Assembly: GCF_003363775.1 (NCBI RefSeq)
Contig: NZ_CP031376.1
Span: 496,001-560,000, forward strand
Direction of reading: 5' to 3'
DNA: 64,000 bases
DNA from: Spiroplasma alleghenense
Lineage (GTDB): Bacteria > Bacillota_I > Bacilli_A > Mycoplasmatales > Mycoplasmataceae
Below are positions 33,744 through 44,978 of the stretch, in pieces (the first letter of the stretch is position 1; every line of letters begins with the position of its first letter). Below the pieces are notes generated by a model. That model did no database searches. It worked only from the letters and a program-made list of their open reading frames with translations, and was not told the DNA's origin. The translations under genes were made by a program, and so were the position numbers.

Positions 33744-34718
33744 ATGAAAAAATTATTAGGATTATTAGGAGCAGTTGGTTTAACTGTTTCAACAGCAAGT
33801 GCTGTAGTTGCTTGTGGTCAAACAAAAGATGAAGAAGACAATAAAATCGATTCAGGAGATCTTGGTGATGAAAAAGTTATCAGCGTTAAAAATGTTGTTG
33901 TTAACCGAAATGTTAGTAGAAAAGACTTATTGGGAGAAGGCGCTGATAATTCAAAAATCACCAATGCTGGGATTGTCGAAGGCTTAAATTATGCCAACAA
34001 TACTTCTTTAGAAGAAACAGATGTTGAAATTGAATTTCAAAATACCGAAAAAACAATGGCAACAATTACTGCAACAGAAGGTTCAAAATTTACTGGAACA
34101 GTTAACATTTATATTAACTTTGATGTAAATATAGAAAACATCATTCTAAATACCAAAATTGGAGATGTATACATCTCAAATGATGTATGAGCAGACAAAA
34201 GTTCGCCAATAGTTTTAGCAACTTTATTAATGGAGTTTATTGGAGATAAAAATCCAATTCTAGAAATTATAGCAGATCAAATACTTAAATTTTCAACAAA
34301 TTCAATGTTAGTGCCAGAATCAATGATCGTTGAAGAAGAATTAATAACTTTAAATTTCAACCTACTAGATGACCCTAAGTGTTTTATTAAGGGAAAAATA
34401 ACTATAAGCTTTAATCAAAAAGATGATACAAGACTAACTATTAAACAAGCGGTTACAAATACAGATTTAGGTAAAATAGCAGATAATCAAACTAAAACCA
34501 TTCTAAAAAGATTATATGAATTAAATAAATCAAATATGAAAGATATTAGTGAAGAAGTTTTTATTAAAAATACAATTGTTGATCAAGACGATGATGGTGA
34601 ATATTTCATTCAATTTGTTGCAGGAACAAGTATTTTCAAGGGTCACGATGATATGGCGGCATTTTTAGCAGAAATTGACTCTAAAGATATCCAACTACCA
34701 ATTACTTTTACAGTTTAA
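33744..34718 (+). CDS. Repeat-domain (spiralin-like) lipoprotein 3
   Basis: 324-aa paralogue. Signal peptide MKKLLGLLGAVGLTVSTA, lipobox AVVAC (Cys24). Repeat signatures: TKIGDVYISNDV (about 137), NTDLGKIADNQTKTI (about 240), and the F-T-G strand KFTGTVNIYINF, the form closest to spiralin. It has its own leader with a hairpin and the ribosome site AGAGGAG, so it may be expressed separately from lipoproteins 1 and 2. One TGA is read as Trp (DVWADK). Confidence 0.83.
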
Positions 34719-34723
34719 TAATC

Positions 34724-34748
34724 AAAACCACCTCAGGGTGGTTTTTTA
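34724..34748 (+). terminator. Intrinsic terminator after lipoprotein 3
   Basis: AAAACCACC pairs with GGTGGTTTT around TCAG, followed by T residues. Confidence 0.87.
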
Positions 34749-34815
34749 TTTGTAAGAACAAATTATATATAATATAAAAAATAGTCAATAATTTTTTCTA
34801 ATTATGAAAAATATG

Positions 34816-34843
34816 TTGATAAAATTATCTTATGTGTTATATT
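34816..34843 (+). promoter_or_regulatory. Promoter of the PTS EIICB gene
   Basis: TTGATA (34816-34821) and TATATT (34838-34843) are 16 bp apart with TGT before the -10. The start codon is 24 nt downstream; the leader is too short for an antiterminator or riboswitch. Confidence 0.6.
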
Positions 34844-34866
34844 TAAAAGGAAAGGAAATATAATTT

Positions 34867-36645
34867 ATGTCAAAAACAGAAATTTTAACTGATGACAAAG
34901 CCTTAGTAGGTGACAAAAAAGTTACTGAAAAGAAATTGTCTTCAAAATTGGCAAAAGCAAATTCGGGCCAATCTGGTTGAAATAAATTCCTAAGCATGCT
35001 TCAAGAGCTAGGTAAAGCTTTGCAATTTCCAATTGCGGTTTTACCATTTGCAGCGATTTTAAATCGTTTTGGAGCCCTAGGAATTCAATTTACAACTGAT
35101 GCTGCTGGTGAAATAACCAATCAAGCAGGATACTGAATTTCGTTCTTTTTCCAAGCTCCAGGGGGAGTGGTCTTTGATAACTTGGCGTTATTATTTGCTA
35201 TCGGGGTGGCCTTTGGTTTAGCTAAAGATCATCGTGGTGAAGTTGCTTTAATTAGTACAGTTTTCTATCTGATAATTGTTGCTATGACAGGTCACTCAGG
35301 AACTCTTCCAGAAGCAATTTATAAAACATTGTTACCATTTGAAAACGTTAAAGGTGAACAATTCTCTAGTTTATTCTACGTACCAGTTTACGAAGAAGGA
35401 GTAATTACTGGGGGAGCTTATGTTTTAAGTGTTGGAGTTCTTGGAGGGATTGTTGCGGGATGTTTCTCAGCATACCTATACAACCGTCTAAAAGAAATCG
35501 AACTACCTCAAGCGTTATCATTCTTCTCAGGACGTCGTTTTGTGCCAATGGTAGCTATGTTAGTGGCTATGTTAGTAGCTCTTGCATTCGCAATCGTTTG
35601 ACCATGAATCCAATTTGTTCTAATGAAATTTGGAGGTTTAATTGCTGACCCAACTAAACCTGAAGTGGCGGTTCCTGGAACTGCGATGTTTGCAGCCCTA
35701 AACCGTTTCTTATTACCGTTTGGACTACACCAAATTTTAAACACATTCTTCTGATTCCAATTACCAATTCAAGGGGTTGTAATTGATCCTTTAACTGGTA
35801 ATGCAGGTAACACTGAAGTTTGAGTAAGTGGGGATATCAATGCCTTTGCTAAAGGAATTGAAGGTTCGGGATTATTCCAAGGGGGATGATTCCCAATAAT
35901 GATGGGTGGAATGCCAATGGCAGCCGTTGCTATGATTATGGCAGCACCAAAAGAAAAACGCCAACAAGTGGCTGGATTCTTAGGTGGGGTTGCTGCGGTT
36001 TCATTTGTTAGTGGAATTACTGAACCAATCGAGTTCTCATTTGTATTTATCGCCCCAGTTCTATTTGGAATTCACGTTGGTTTAAGTGCAATATTCTTTG
36101 CAATTTCAACTTCAATGCGAATACAAATCGGATTTGGATTTAGTGCTGGTATGATCGATTACATCGTTTCATTTGCACAATCGTGAGGATTCTCACAACA
36201 CAATACAGGAGCCTTTAAAGTGCTTGCAAACCCATTAATGACTCTAGTATTGACAGCAGGAGCAGGAGCTGCCTACTACTTTATTTTCTACACAGTGATT
36301 GTTAAAATGAACATTCAAACACCTGGACGTGAAATTGAAGTTGATGGAGCCGCACCAGTAGCCTATGTAAAAGCTGAAAAAACTAAAGGTAAAAAAGACT
36401 TTACAGCTAAAGCAACCGCAATTATCGATGCACTTGGAAAAGACAACATCGAAATTGTTGATAACTGTACAACTCGTTTACGTTTAACTTTAAAAGATGT
36501 CAACGATCCAAATATCAATGATGCAGCAATCAAAGCTGCTGGAGCATTTGGTATCAAAAGACTTGGGGATAAATCAATGCAAATTGTTTTAGGACCCGAT
36601 GTTCAACAAGTTTCATCTAAAATGAAAGAATTATTAGGTAAATAA
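34867..36645 (+). CDS. PTS system EIICB, glucose/N-acetylglucosamine family
   Basis: 592-aa sugar permease that phosphorylates its substrate during uptake. The EIIC domain occupies about residues 35-480, with FPIAVLPFAAILNRFGALG, the GGVVFDNLALLFAIGVAFG stretch and the substrate-site motif GITEPIEFSF. The EIIB domain (about 515-592) has the phosphorylated Cys534 in VDNCTTRLRLTL. No EIIA domain is fused, so a separate EIIA is needed. The sequence does not separate glucose from GlcNAc specificity. TGA codons are Trp. Codon usage suggests high expression. The gene stands alone between two terminators. Confidence 0.93.
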
Positions 36646-36647
36646 TC

Positions 36648-36676
36648 AAAAAGTGGATTTATAATCCACTTTTTTT
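36648..36676 (+). terminator. Intrinsic terminator after the PTS gene
   Basis: AAAAAGTGGATT pairs with AATCCACTTTTT around a TAT loop, followed by T residues. Confidence 0.9.
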
Positions 36677-36714
36677 ATTTTGAAAGGTTATTTATATTTC
36701 TTGTTAATTATCAT

Positions 36715-37398
36715 CTAGTGATGGGCATAATCCCCGTGACTATTGTGAGTGTGATATGTTTCATAAGTTACAGTAACTTGCCCGACTGCTAAATTAGCAT
36801 CTAAAGCTATAATTGTAGATTGAAATTGATTATTAATCACTCCTTCACGAGTATCAACAAAAAATTTTTCAAATCCCAGACTACCAATAGTATTAGGATT
36901 TTTCTCGCGAATTTTTTCTCATAGTTCATGAATTCTAGGAGCCTTATCAAAACCTGCCCCAAATCTTCCTAACTCTTTATTAACGATTAAAGTATTTAGG
37001 TCGAGTTTTTCTGATTTATAATCTACTAAATTATAGGTTACAGTAATTTCTCCTGTAAATGAATGTGCTGTGGGAACAGCCCTGATAGTAGCCTTGGTTG
37101 TTGTGCTATCAACATTGGGTTTGAATTGTAAGTCCTGCATTGAAAGGAACCTTTTTACATAACCTTCTTTTTCGGGTTCTAAGTCCGGATTCAACTGTTT
37201 TAATTTAATAAAAATTGAATACATTTCTGGGGGAGCATTTTTGTATTTTACCTCAATATCTCCCAAATCTAGATTTGGAACTGCTTTGCTAAGATCGGTT
37301 TTTGCTCGTTTCTCAACACTTGTTTTACAAGCTGTTACAGTTAGTACTGGTGCTGCGGTAATTGATAAAGCAGCAAACATTGCTAATAGCTTTTTCAA
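36715..37398 (-). CDS. Spiralin-like lipoprotein with a His-rich C-terminus
   Basis: 227-aa lipoprotein on the minus strand. Signal peptide MKKLLAMFAALSITAAPVL, lipobox TVTAC (Cys24). It has two repeat units: NLDLGDIEVKYKN ... TKATIRAVPTAHSFTGEITVTY, then NKELGRFGAG ... VGQVTVTY, so it belongs to the same family as the three plus-strand lipoproteins. The protein ends in YETYHTHNSHGDYAHH, with five His in 16 residues, a possible metal-binding tail. The ribosome site on the minus strand is AAGGAGG. It is convergent with the PTS gene. Confidence 0.83.
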
Positions 37399-37753
37399 AA
37401 TAGCCTCCTTCTGTAAAATACACAGTATTAAAACTTTCTGTAATCTTGTCGCTACTGGTTAACAATTCTGTCAACTCAAATATATTAACATGTTTATTTC
37501 AAAAGGGAATAACTATATTTATTATTTTGATAATTTTTGAAAATATTTTTTAAATTTCTCGATTTTTTAAATTTGATTTTATCTTTTTTATTAATTTAAT
37601 TTTAAAAACAATAAATTAACTCTTTAATAAAATTATTGATATTTTTGAATTTTGAAAAAAAATATTTTTTTTATGCAAAATATTTTTTTAAAAGTGTATA
37701 ATTTTAATAGTTTAAAAATATTAAAAAATATTTTACAAAATAAAAGGGGAAAA
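37399..37753. other. AT-rich divergent intergenic region
   Basis: 355 bp separate the minus-strand lipoprotein from the membrane protein at 37754. The region is extremely AT-rich from 37540 on. The only convincing element is TATAAT at 37697-37702. I see no RNA gene and no convincing coding frame. Confidence 0.6.
37697..37702 (+). promoter_or_regulatory. -10 element for the membrane protein at 37754
   Basis: TATAAT preceded by GTG lies about 52 nt before the chosen start. Because it is downstream of the in-frame ATG at 37652, it supports the start at 37754. Confidence 0.5.
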
Positions 37754-38602
37754 ATGAAAAAAGAATTACAACAGTATAAAAAATTTATAAACCAATACAA
37801 AAAAATAAACTATTTTAATTTAATTTTATTCATTTGTGATTTGATAATTTTCTCATTAGTTTTATCGGGATTTATTTTTCAGATAATTCAGGCAAATTCA
37901 TCAAAGGATTCTAATCAGATGATTGCTTATCTTGTTTTGTTTTTATCTTTTTATATTTTGATTAAATTTACAATTACTAATTTTTTCTATAATAATATTT
38001 ATTTTATAAAATTAAATATTTATAATAAGGAGTTTGAAATTAGTAAAATTAAAATAGAAAAAAAGGAAATTATTTGCTCAACTCCATTTTGGTTTTTAAC
38101 AATTTTAATTTTCATAAACATTTTTTCTACAATAATTATAAATTACCAATCTGATACTGCGTTTGAAAATCAGCCGATAATATCAGCTTGCATTTCAACA
38201 ATGGCAAGCATCTTGCTAATACCATCATTTTCAGCAATTTTAAATAAAATTACCGAGGTTAAAAAACCAGTAGTCAATAATTACACAAATTTATTAAAAC
38301 AACAATTCATTAGTTTTAAAAACATTTTTAAAAATTATGAAGTGGCTGAAAATTTTGAGTTCATTAGTTTTAAAGAATTATCTTTACAAAGCAAGAAGGG
38401 TATATTTTTAATATCAAAAGATGCTAATTACAAAAAAGAAATAGTAAAATTTAATGAGGAGATTATTAAAATTTATTCAGAAATTTGAGAAAAATATTAT
38501 GAATTACTTGAAATTTCTAGATCGAAAAATTTCAAAAGTAAGTGACAATTTAATCTTGAAAGAGATTTTGATAAAATATTTATAAATTTCCTTGAGTGAT
38601 AA
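37754..38602 (+). CDS. Hypothetical membrane protein
   Basis: Not recognised. 282 aa with about four hydrophobic segments (19-45, 60-80, 113-132 and 148-165), then a charged cytosolic-looking C-terminal half. Base composition is more AT-rich than its neighbours and the residues are dominated by Ile, Lys, Asn and Phe, as in fast-evolving Mollicute genes. The start follows AAAGGGGA at the correct spacing; an upstream in-frame ATG at 37652 lacks a ribosome site. TGA codons near the 3' end are Trp, giving LEW as the last residues. A strong terminator follows. Confidence 0.75.
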
Positions 38603-38614
38603 AATATAAAAATT

Positions 38615-38645
38615 AAAAAAGCGTTTATTTTTAAACGCTTTTTTA
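38615..38645 (+). terminator. Intrinsic terminator upstream of the iol operon
   Basis: AAAAAAGCGTTTA and its complement flank a TTTT loop, with a T-run after the stem; the A-run before it makes it effective in both directions. Confidence 0.9.
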
Positions 38646-38711
38646 ATTTCAAATTTTAAGGTAATTAATTTCTAACAAAAAAATATTGTTTAGAAATAAT
38701 TTTTATTTTAA

Positions 38712-38739
38712 TTGACATTGTAATTTAAAATGTTATTCT
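38712..38739 (+). promoter_or_regulatory. Promoter of the iol operon
   Basis: A consensus TTGACA (38712-38717) and TATTCT (38734-38739) are 16 bp apart. Transcription from here gives a leader of about 125 nt before iolA. The leader starts with a GGATTGAATCC palindrome (38748-38758) that could bind a regulator or form a small hairpin. No iolR-type regulator gene is seen nearby. Confidence 0.6.
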
Positions 38740-38870
38740 ATTTGTAAGGATTGAATCCGGTATAAATATCAACCGTAATGTTGTTATTTTTAAAGGCTCT
38801 TCAAGAAAATTTAAATAGAAGAAGCGATATATTAGTAAATATTAATTTATTAATTGAATCGAGGTTTTCT

Positions 38871-40334
38871 ATGAAAGAATATGTCATAGTGGATAATTAT
38901 ATAAATGGTAATTGAGTTAAGAACAAATCAGAAAATTATTTAGATTTAATAAACCCTGCAACTAAAGAAAAAATTGGAAAAGTCGCTTTATCAAATAATG
39001 AGGATTTGAAACATGTCGTCGAATCTTCGAAAAGTGCATTTAAAATTTGAAGTAAATTTTCAACTCCAAAACGTGTTAACATTCTAATAAACTTTCTTCA
39101 ATTAGTTAAGGATAATAAAAAACAGTTAGCTGAAATTATAACAATTGAAAACGGCAAACCCATTGCAGAGTCAATCGGAGAAGTTCAAAGAGGGGTAGAG
39201 AGTATTCAACATGCCATTTCTGTCATGACTCTTTCTATGGGAGATTCTTTGGGAAATATTGCAACAGGAGTTGAGGCTACTAGTTACAATTATCCAATTG
39301 GGATTGTTGCAGGTATTTGTCCCTTTAACTTTCCAATGATGGTACCTTGTTGAATGTTTCCTCTCGCAATTGCGTTGGGTAACTGTTTCATTTTAAAACC
39401 ATCTGAGAAAACTCCGCAACTAGCAAAAAGATTAGCAGAAATTTTTAATCAAGCTGGTCTACCAGATGGGGTGTTTAATATTTTAAATGGTGGCAAAGAT
39501 GCTGTTAATGCAATTTTACAAAATTCAGATATTCAAGGAATATCTTTTGTTGGATCAAAAAAAGTTGGGGAATATATTTATCAAGAAGGTTCTAAAAATT
39601 TCAAAAGAGTTCAATCTCTAACTGGAGCAAAAAATCATGCGATAATTTTAAAGGATGCAAACATTGATCACGCAGTTGATCAAATATTGAAATCAGCTTT
39701 TGGTTCTGCTGGGGAACGTTGCATGGCTTGCTCGGTAGTTGTTATTGAAAAGGAAATTGCTGATGAATTTTGTGATAAATTAAAAAACGCAGCACTAGAA
39801 ATAAAAATTGGTAATGGATTAGATGAAAATAATAATCTAGGCCCGGTAATTAGTCAAGAAAGTTTGAATAACATTTTGAATTATATTGATTTTGGAATTA
39901 AAGAAAAAGCTAAATTAATATTAGATGGTCGTAAAGTAATTGATGATTCTGGCTACTTTATTGGTCCAACAATTTTTGATCAGGTTACAACAGAAATGAA
40001 AATTTGAAAAGACGAAATTTTTGGTCCTCTATTATCAATTGTGAGAGTATCCAGTTTAGAAGCCGCTATTAGAATTTCCAATGAATCACAATTTGGTAAC
40101 GGAGCTTGTCTTTTTACAGATAGCGCTTCAGCAATTAGAACTTTTAGAGAAAATATTGATGCAGGTATGCTAGGAATAAATTTAGGAGTTCCCGCTCCAA
40201 TTGCAAGTTTTCCATTTTCAGGATGAAAAGATTCTTTCTATGGAACTTCTCACACTAACGGTAAAGATGGCGTGGCTTTTTATACTCGTAGAAAAGTAGT
40301 TACGGCTTTGTTAAACATCGGGAAAACAAAATAG
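38871..40334 (+). CDS. iolA: Methylmalonate-semialdehyde dehydrogenase (acylating)
   Basis: 487-aa CoA-dependent aldehyde dehydrogenase, last step of inositol catabolism, turning malonic semialdehyde into acetyl-CoA and CO2. The catalytic Cys284 lies in [13 protein letters not shown], the MMSDH form of the motif. NAD-binding segments [17 protein letters not shown] and FVGSKKVGE and the late [11 protein letters not shown] segment are typical, as is the length. The ribosome site is GAGG. It is first in the operon; iolB begins with a GTG that shares the last G of this gene's TAG stop, so translation is coupled. Confidence 0.94.
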
Positions 40335-41149
40335 TGCAAAAATCATTAATTCATCGAAACCCAAACCTGAGTCAAGAAAAAATTTATGAGTTACATGATG
40401 TTAATTCGAGAAATTCAAATCTTAAATACATCAGTTTTAAAGTAATAAAAATGAAAAAAAATGAGAAGTTGAATTTCTTTGCCAAGGAGTACGAGCTTTG
40501 TATTGTGCCCCAAAATGGGATAATAAAAATTAAGAGTTCTAAATCAGAAAAAAGTTTTACAATTTCAAGAACTAAAGGAGTTTTTATTAAAGAACCAAGT
40601 GATTGCTTATATGTGGGTGAGTGAGATGAGATAAATTTTGATGCAAAAAGTGATTGTGAATTTCTTGTTGCAATGGCCAAATCTCAAAAAAATTTGCCAA
40701 CAATAATTATTAAAGGCGATGAAATTAATGTGGAAAAACGTGGCGGACACGGCAATAGAAGAACCGTTTTTAATATACTCAATGATAGTAATCCTATTGC
40801 CAGTAGCTTAATAGTTGTTGAGGTATTCACAGATCAAGGCAATTGAAGTAGCTATCCACCCCATAAGCATGATGAATTTATTGAAAACAAGGAAAATATT
40901 TTAGAAGAAATTTATTTTCATAAAATTAGTTCTGAAAGAGGATTTGTCCTACAAAGAATCTATGATAAAAACCAAATTGATAAAACTTTTGTTGTCAAAA
41001 ATAATGACATAATTTTGGTAAAAAAAGGTTACCATCCAGTTTCTGTTCCACCCGGATATAATTCTTATTATTTGAATATAATGGCTGGACCTATTAAAAA
41101 ATGAAACTTTACAAATGACTTAGATCATGAATGAATTATTAATAAATAG
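40334..41149 (+). CDS. iolB: 5-deoxy-glucuronate isomerase
   Basis: 271-aa cupin-fold isomerase converting 5-deoxy-glucuronate to 2-deoxy-5-keto-gluconate. Family signatures are clear: RGGHGNRRTVFNIL, VVEVFTDQGNWSSYPPHKHDEF with the metal-binding His residues, LEEIYFHKI, GFVLQRIYDK and PPGYNSYYLNIMAGP. It starts at a GTG overlapping the iolA stop. Three TGA codons are Trp in conserved positions, including GNWSSYPP. Confidence 0.95.
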
Positions 41150-41166
41150 AATATTCGAGGTAAAGA

Positions 41167-42144
41167 ATGAACGGATTAGACATAATAACTTTTGGTAGAG
41201 CTTGTATTGACTTGAACTCTGTAGAAATTAATGTTCCGATGGAAAAAACTAAAACATTTGCAAAATATGTTGGAGGATCACCAGCTAACATCGCCATTGG
41301 TTGTGCTAATTTGGGATTAAATGTCGGATTTATAGGTAAACTATCAAGCGACCAACATGGACGATTTATAAATAATTATCTAATGAAAAAGAAAATAAAT
41401 ACAAATGGAATAGTATGGGATAGAGATAACCATAAATCTGGTTTAACATTTACTGAGATATTGAGTCCAGAAGAATGTAGTATCATGATGTATCGACAAA
41501 AAGTTGCTGATTTATTTATCAAACCAAGTGAACTTGATGAAGATTTTATAAAAACAACAAAAATGGTATTAATTTCTGGAACAAGTTTATGTTCTAGTCC
41601 TTCAAGAGAAACTGCTCTGAAATTGATTGAAATTTGTGAAGAAAACTTTATTGAAGTTATTTTTGAATTGGATTATCGACCATACAATTGAAAAAACGAA
41701 TTAGAAACTTCTATATACTATAATTTGGTTGCTTCTCATTCACGAATTATAATAGGTACTCGTGATGAATTTGATAAAATATTTATTAAAAATAAATATT
41801 CAGACTTAGAAATCGCTGAGTACTTCTTGAATCGAAATTCTCATCTGGTTGTTATTAAACATGGTGAAAAAGGCTCAAAAGCATTTCTCAAAGATGGGAC
41901 TATATTTGAATCGGGAATTTTTAAAACAAAAGTATTGAAAACATTTGGAGCAGGCGATTCTTTTGCTTCAGGATTTCTATATGGGTATATCACAAATCAA
42001 ACAATTATGAAGTCATTAATTATTGGTAGTGCCGCTGCAGCAATTGTTGTAAGCTCCCATAGTTCTTCAGAATCCATGCCCACTCTTGAAAAAATCAAAG
42101 AGTTTATAAAATTAAATGAAGGTGAAAAAAATGAAGTTAATTAA
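41167..42144 (+). CDS. iolC: 5-dehydro-2-deoxygluconokinase
   Basis: 325-aa PfkB-family sugar kinase phosphorylating 2-deoxy-5-keto-gluconate. The N-terminal GRACIDLN and YVGGSPANIAIGCANLG are typical, and the catalytic Asp lies in GAGDSFASGF. The ribosome site is GAGGTAA. The 3' end overlaps iolD by 14 nt. Confidence 0.93.
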
Positions 42145-44038
42145 ACTTACTGTTGGACAAGCAATTGTAAAATTCATCGATAATCAATATGTTTGATTTG
42201 ATGGTGAAGAAAGCAAATTTGTCGAAGGAATATTTAACATTTTTGGACACGGTAATGTTTTGGGATTAGGAATCGCCATGGAAGAAACCGAACATGATTT
42301 GAAAATAATTCAAGGAAAAAACGAGCAGGGAATGGCTCACTCGGCAATTGCATTTGCTAAGGAAAAATTACGTCGTAAAATATTTGCAGTAACAACATCA
42401 ATTGGGCCTGGATCTACAAACTTAGTGACCTCTGCTGCAACTGCATTTGTAAACAATTTGCCTGTCTTGTTTTTTGTTGGTGAAACATTTTCTTCAAGAC
42501 AACCCGATCCGGTTTTACAACAGATAGAAGTTGAAAGTAGTAATTTGATCACAGTTAATGACTGTTTAAAACCAGTATCAAGATATTTTGATAGAATTTA
42601 TCAACCTCAGCAATTAATGTCAGCTTTGATTCGTGCATTTGAAGTTCTGACTGATCAAAAATCACAAGGACCAGCAACAATTTGTTTACCTCAAGATGTT
42701 GCTAATAAATATTTTGAATTTGAAGAGTCTTTTTTCAAAAAGAGAATTCATTATATGAAAAGAATAATTCCTGATGAATATGAAATTGATAGATTTAGCA
42801 ATTTGCTTTTGAATTCTAAAAGACCTGTAATAACTCTTGGTGGTGGTGTGAAGTATTCTGAGGCTAACCAAATAGTTCAAACAATTAGCGAAAAATATAA
42901 TATACCAATTGTAGAAACTCAAGCTGGTAAATCTGCCATCCCCTTTAATTTTAAAAATTTACTTGGAGGTGTGGGTGTAACTGGAAACGAAATCGCCAAT
43001 GAAGCTGTTTACAAATCTGATTTAGTTATAAATTTAGGAACTAGACTAACAGATTTCACAACAAATTCAAAAAAATCATTTTCCAACGTCAATGTTGAAG
43101 TTGTTAATGTAAATATCAATCGATTTCAATCTATGAAAATCGATGGATTTAGTGTAGTTGGCGATATAAAATTAACCTTAGAAAAATTGTTAGCAAAATT
43201 ACCTAATTACAAATCAACCTACAATGATGAAATAATTGAGTGAAAAAAAACTTGGGCAATTGAAATTGAAAGAATAAAAAACATTTCAGAAAAAACAAAT
43301 GAATTAATTGAAATAAAAAATCAATTTAGTGATGAAAAAATTAAACAATACTCTCAAACTTTAAACACAAATTTATCTCAATCACAAATAATTGTAAGAT
43401 TAAATGAAATTCTGCCTGAAAATAGTATTATCGTTGGTGCGGCTGGTAGTTTGCCAGGTGACCTTCAAAGACTTTTTGAGCCCAAATATAAAAATAATTA
43501 CCACATGGAATACGGCTATTCTTGCATGGGATATGAAATAGCCGCTGCCCTAGGAGTTAAAATTGCAAATCCAGATAAAGAAGTTTATGCTTTTGTGGGA
43601 GATGGAAGTTTCTTAATGATGCATACAGAACTTGTAACCGCTTTGCAATATCATTACAAAATAAATATAGTTTTGTTTGATAATTCAGGTTATGGTTGTA
43701 TCAACAATTTGCAAATGGATAATGGTGGTAAAAGTTTTTGTACAGAGTTGTTGGATTGTAATAATGAAATAATGAACATTGACTATGCAAAAATTGGTGA
43801 AGGTTATGGAATGCGAACTTTTAAAATTAATAAAATTGATAATTTAGAATCAGTTATTTCAAGTGCGTTAAAATATTCTATATCAACTTTAATAGAAATT
43901 AAAGTATTGCCAAAAACAATGTCAAAAAATTATGGGGGATGATGACATGTTGGAGTCCCTGAAACAAGTATAAACAGCGAGGTAAGTGTAGCTAACAAAA
44001 AAATCAAAGACGAATTAGAAAAAATAAGAAAATACTAA
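42131..44038 (+). CDS. iolD: 3D-(3,5/4)-trihydroxycyclohexane-1,2-dione hydrolase
   Basis: 635-aa thiamine-diphosphate enzyme that opens the ring of the inositol breakdown product. The N-terminal domain includes FGHGNVLGLGIAME and the cofactor Glu region GKNEQGMAHSAIAFA; the C-terminal ThDP motif is GDGSFLMMHTELVTAL followed by NSGYGCINNLQ. Length and order agree with Bacillus IolD. The start overlaps iolC by 14 nt and follows AAGGTGA. Confidence 0.95.
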
Positions 44039-44060
44039 CAAAGAAAGTAGAGGTTATTTC

Positions 44061-44957
44061 ATGTTAAATGACTACGAAATTAAATTAGCAATTGCTCCTA
44101 TTGCTTGAACAAATGATGATATGCCAGAATTGGGTTCGGAAAATACTTTCGAGCAATGTATTAGCGAAATGTCTTTATCGGGATTTCAAGGCACAGAGAT
44201 TGGAAACAAGTATCCAAAAGATCCAAAAATTCTTAAAGTTTATTTGGACCAAAGAAATTTAAGTGTTGCTAGTGCTTGATTTAGCGCTTATCTAACTACT
44301 AAACCATTTGAAGAAGTTAAGAAAGATTTTATTAAACACCGCGACTTTCTCTATGATTTAGGTGCTAAGGTAATTGTTGTTTCAGAACAAGGTCATAGCA
44401 TTCAAGGCGACTTTGCAAAATCGATTTTTAAAGATAAACCAATTTTTTCGGATTTACAATGAAAATCTTTGACCACTGGTCTAGAACTTTTAGGGGACTT
44501 AGCTCATGAAAAAGATATGGAAATAGTATACCACCACCATATGGGAACTGGAGTTCAAACAACTTCGGAAATAGATCGCCTAATGAAAGAAACTGATGAG
44601 AGTAAAGTAAAACTATTGCTTGATACAGGTCACTTACTATACTCGGGAGAAGACCCATTTGAAATATTTGAAAAATATTCTCAAAGAATTAAGCATATGC
44701 ATTTTAAAGACATTCGCTCAGCCAAACTAGCAGAAACAATTGACAAAAAACTTAGTTTTTTAGACTCAGTTAAAATTGGGGTTTTCACAGTTCCAGGAGA
44801 TGGAATCTTTGATTATAAACCTTTTGTAGAAAAGGTTAAAGCAGCCAAATATCGTGGTTGAATTGTAGTGGAAGCTGAACAAGACCCAGCCGTTGCGAAT
44901 CCCTTTACGTATGCATTGATTGCTAGAAATTATATGAAAAAAACTTGTGATATTTAA
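44061..44957 (+). CDS. iolE: Inosose dehydratase
   Basis: 298-aa TIM-barrel enzyme removing water from scyllo-inosose. The N-terminus [18 protein letters not shown] is diagnostic. Likely metal ligands lie in [33 protein letters not shown] and IVVEAEQDP. The ribosome site is AGAGGT. Several TGA codons are Trp, including the conserved AWTND. Confidence 0.95.
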
Positions 44958-44978
44958 TTTTCCAAAGGAGGAATTTAA

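Noticed and set aside
37652-37753. Upstream ATG extending the membrane protein by 34 residues
   Set aside because: It has no ribosome site and lies upstream of the likely -10; AAAGGGGA precedes the ATG at 37754.
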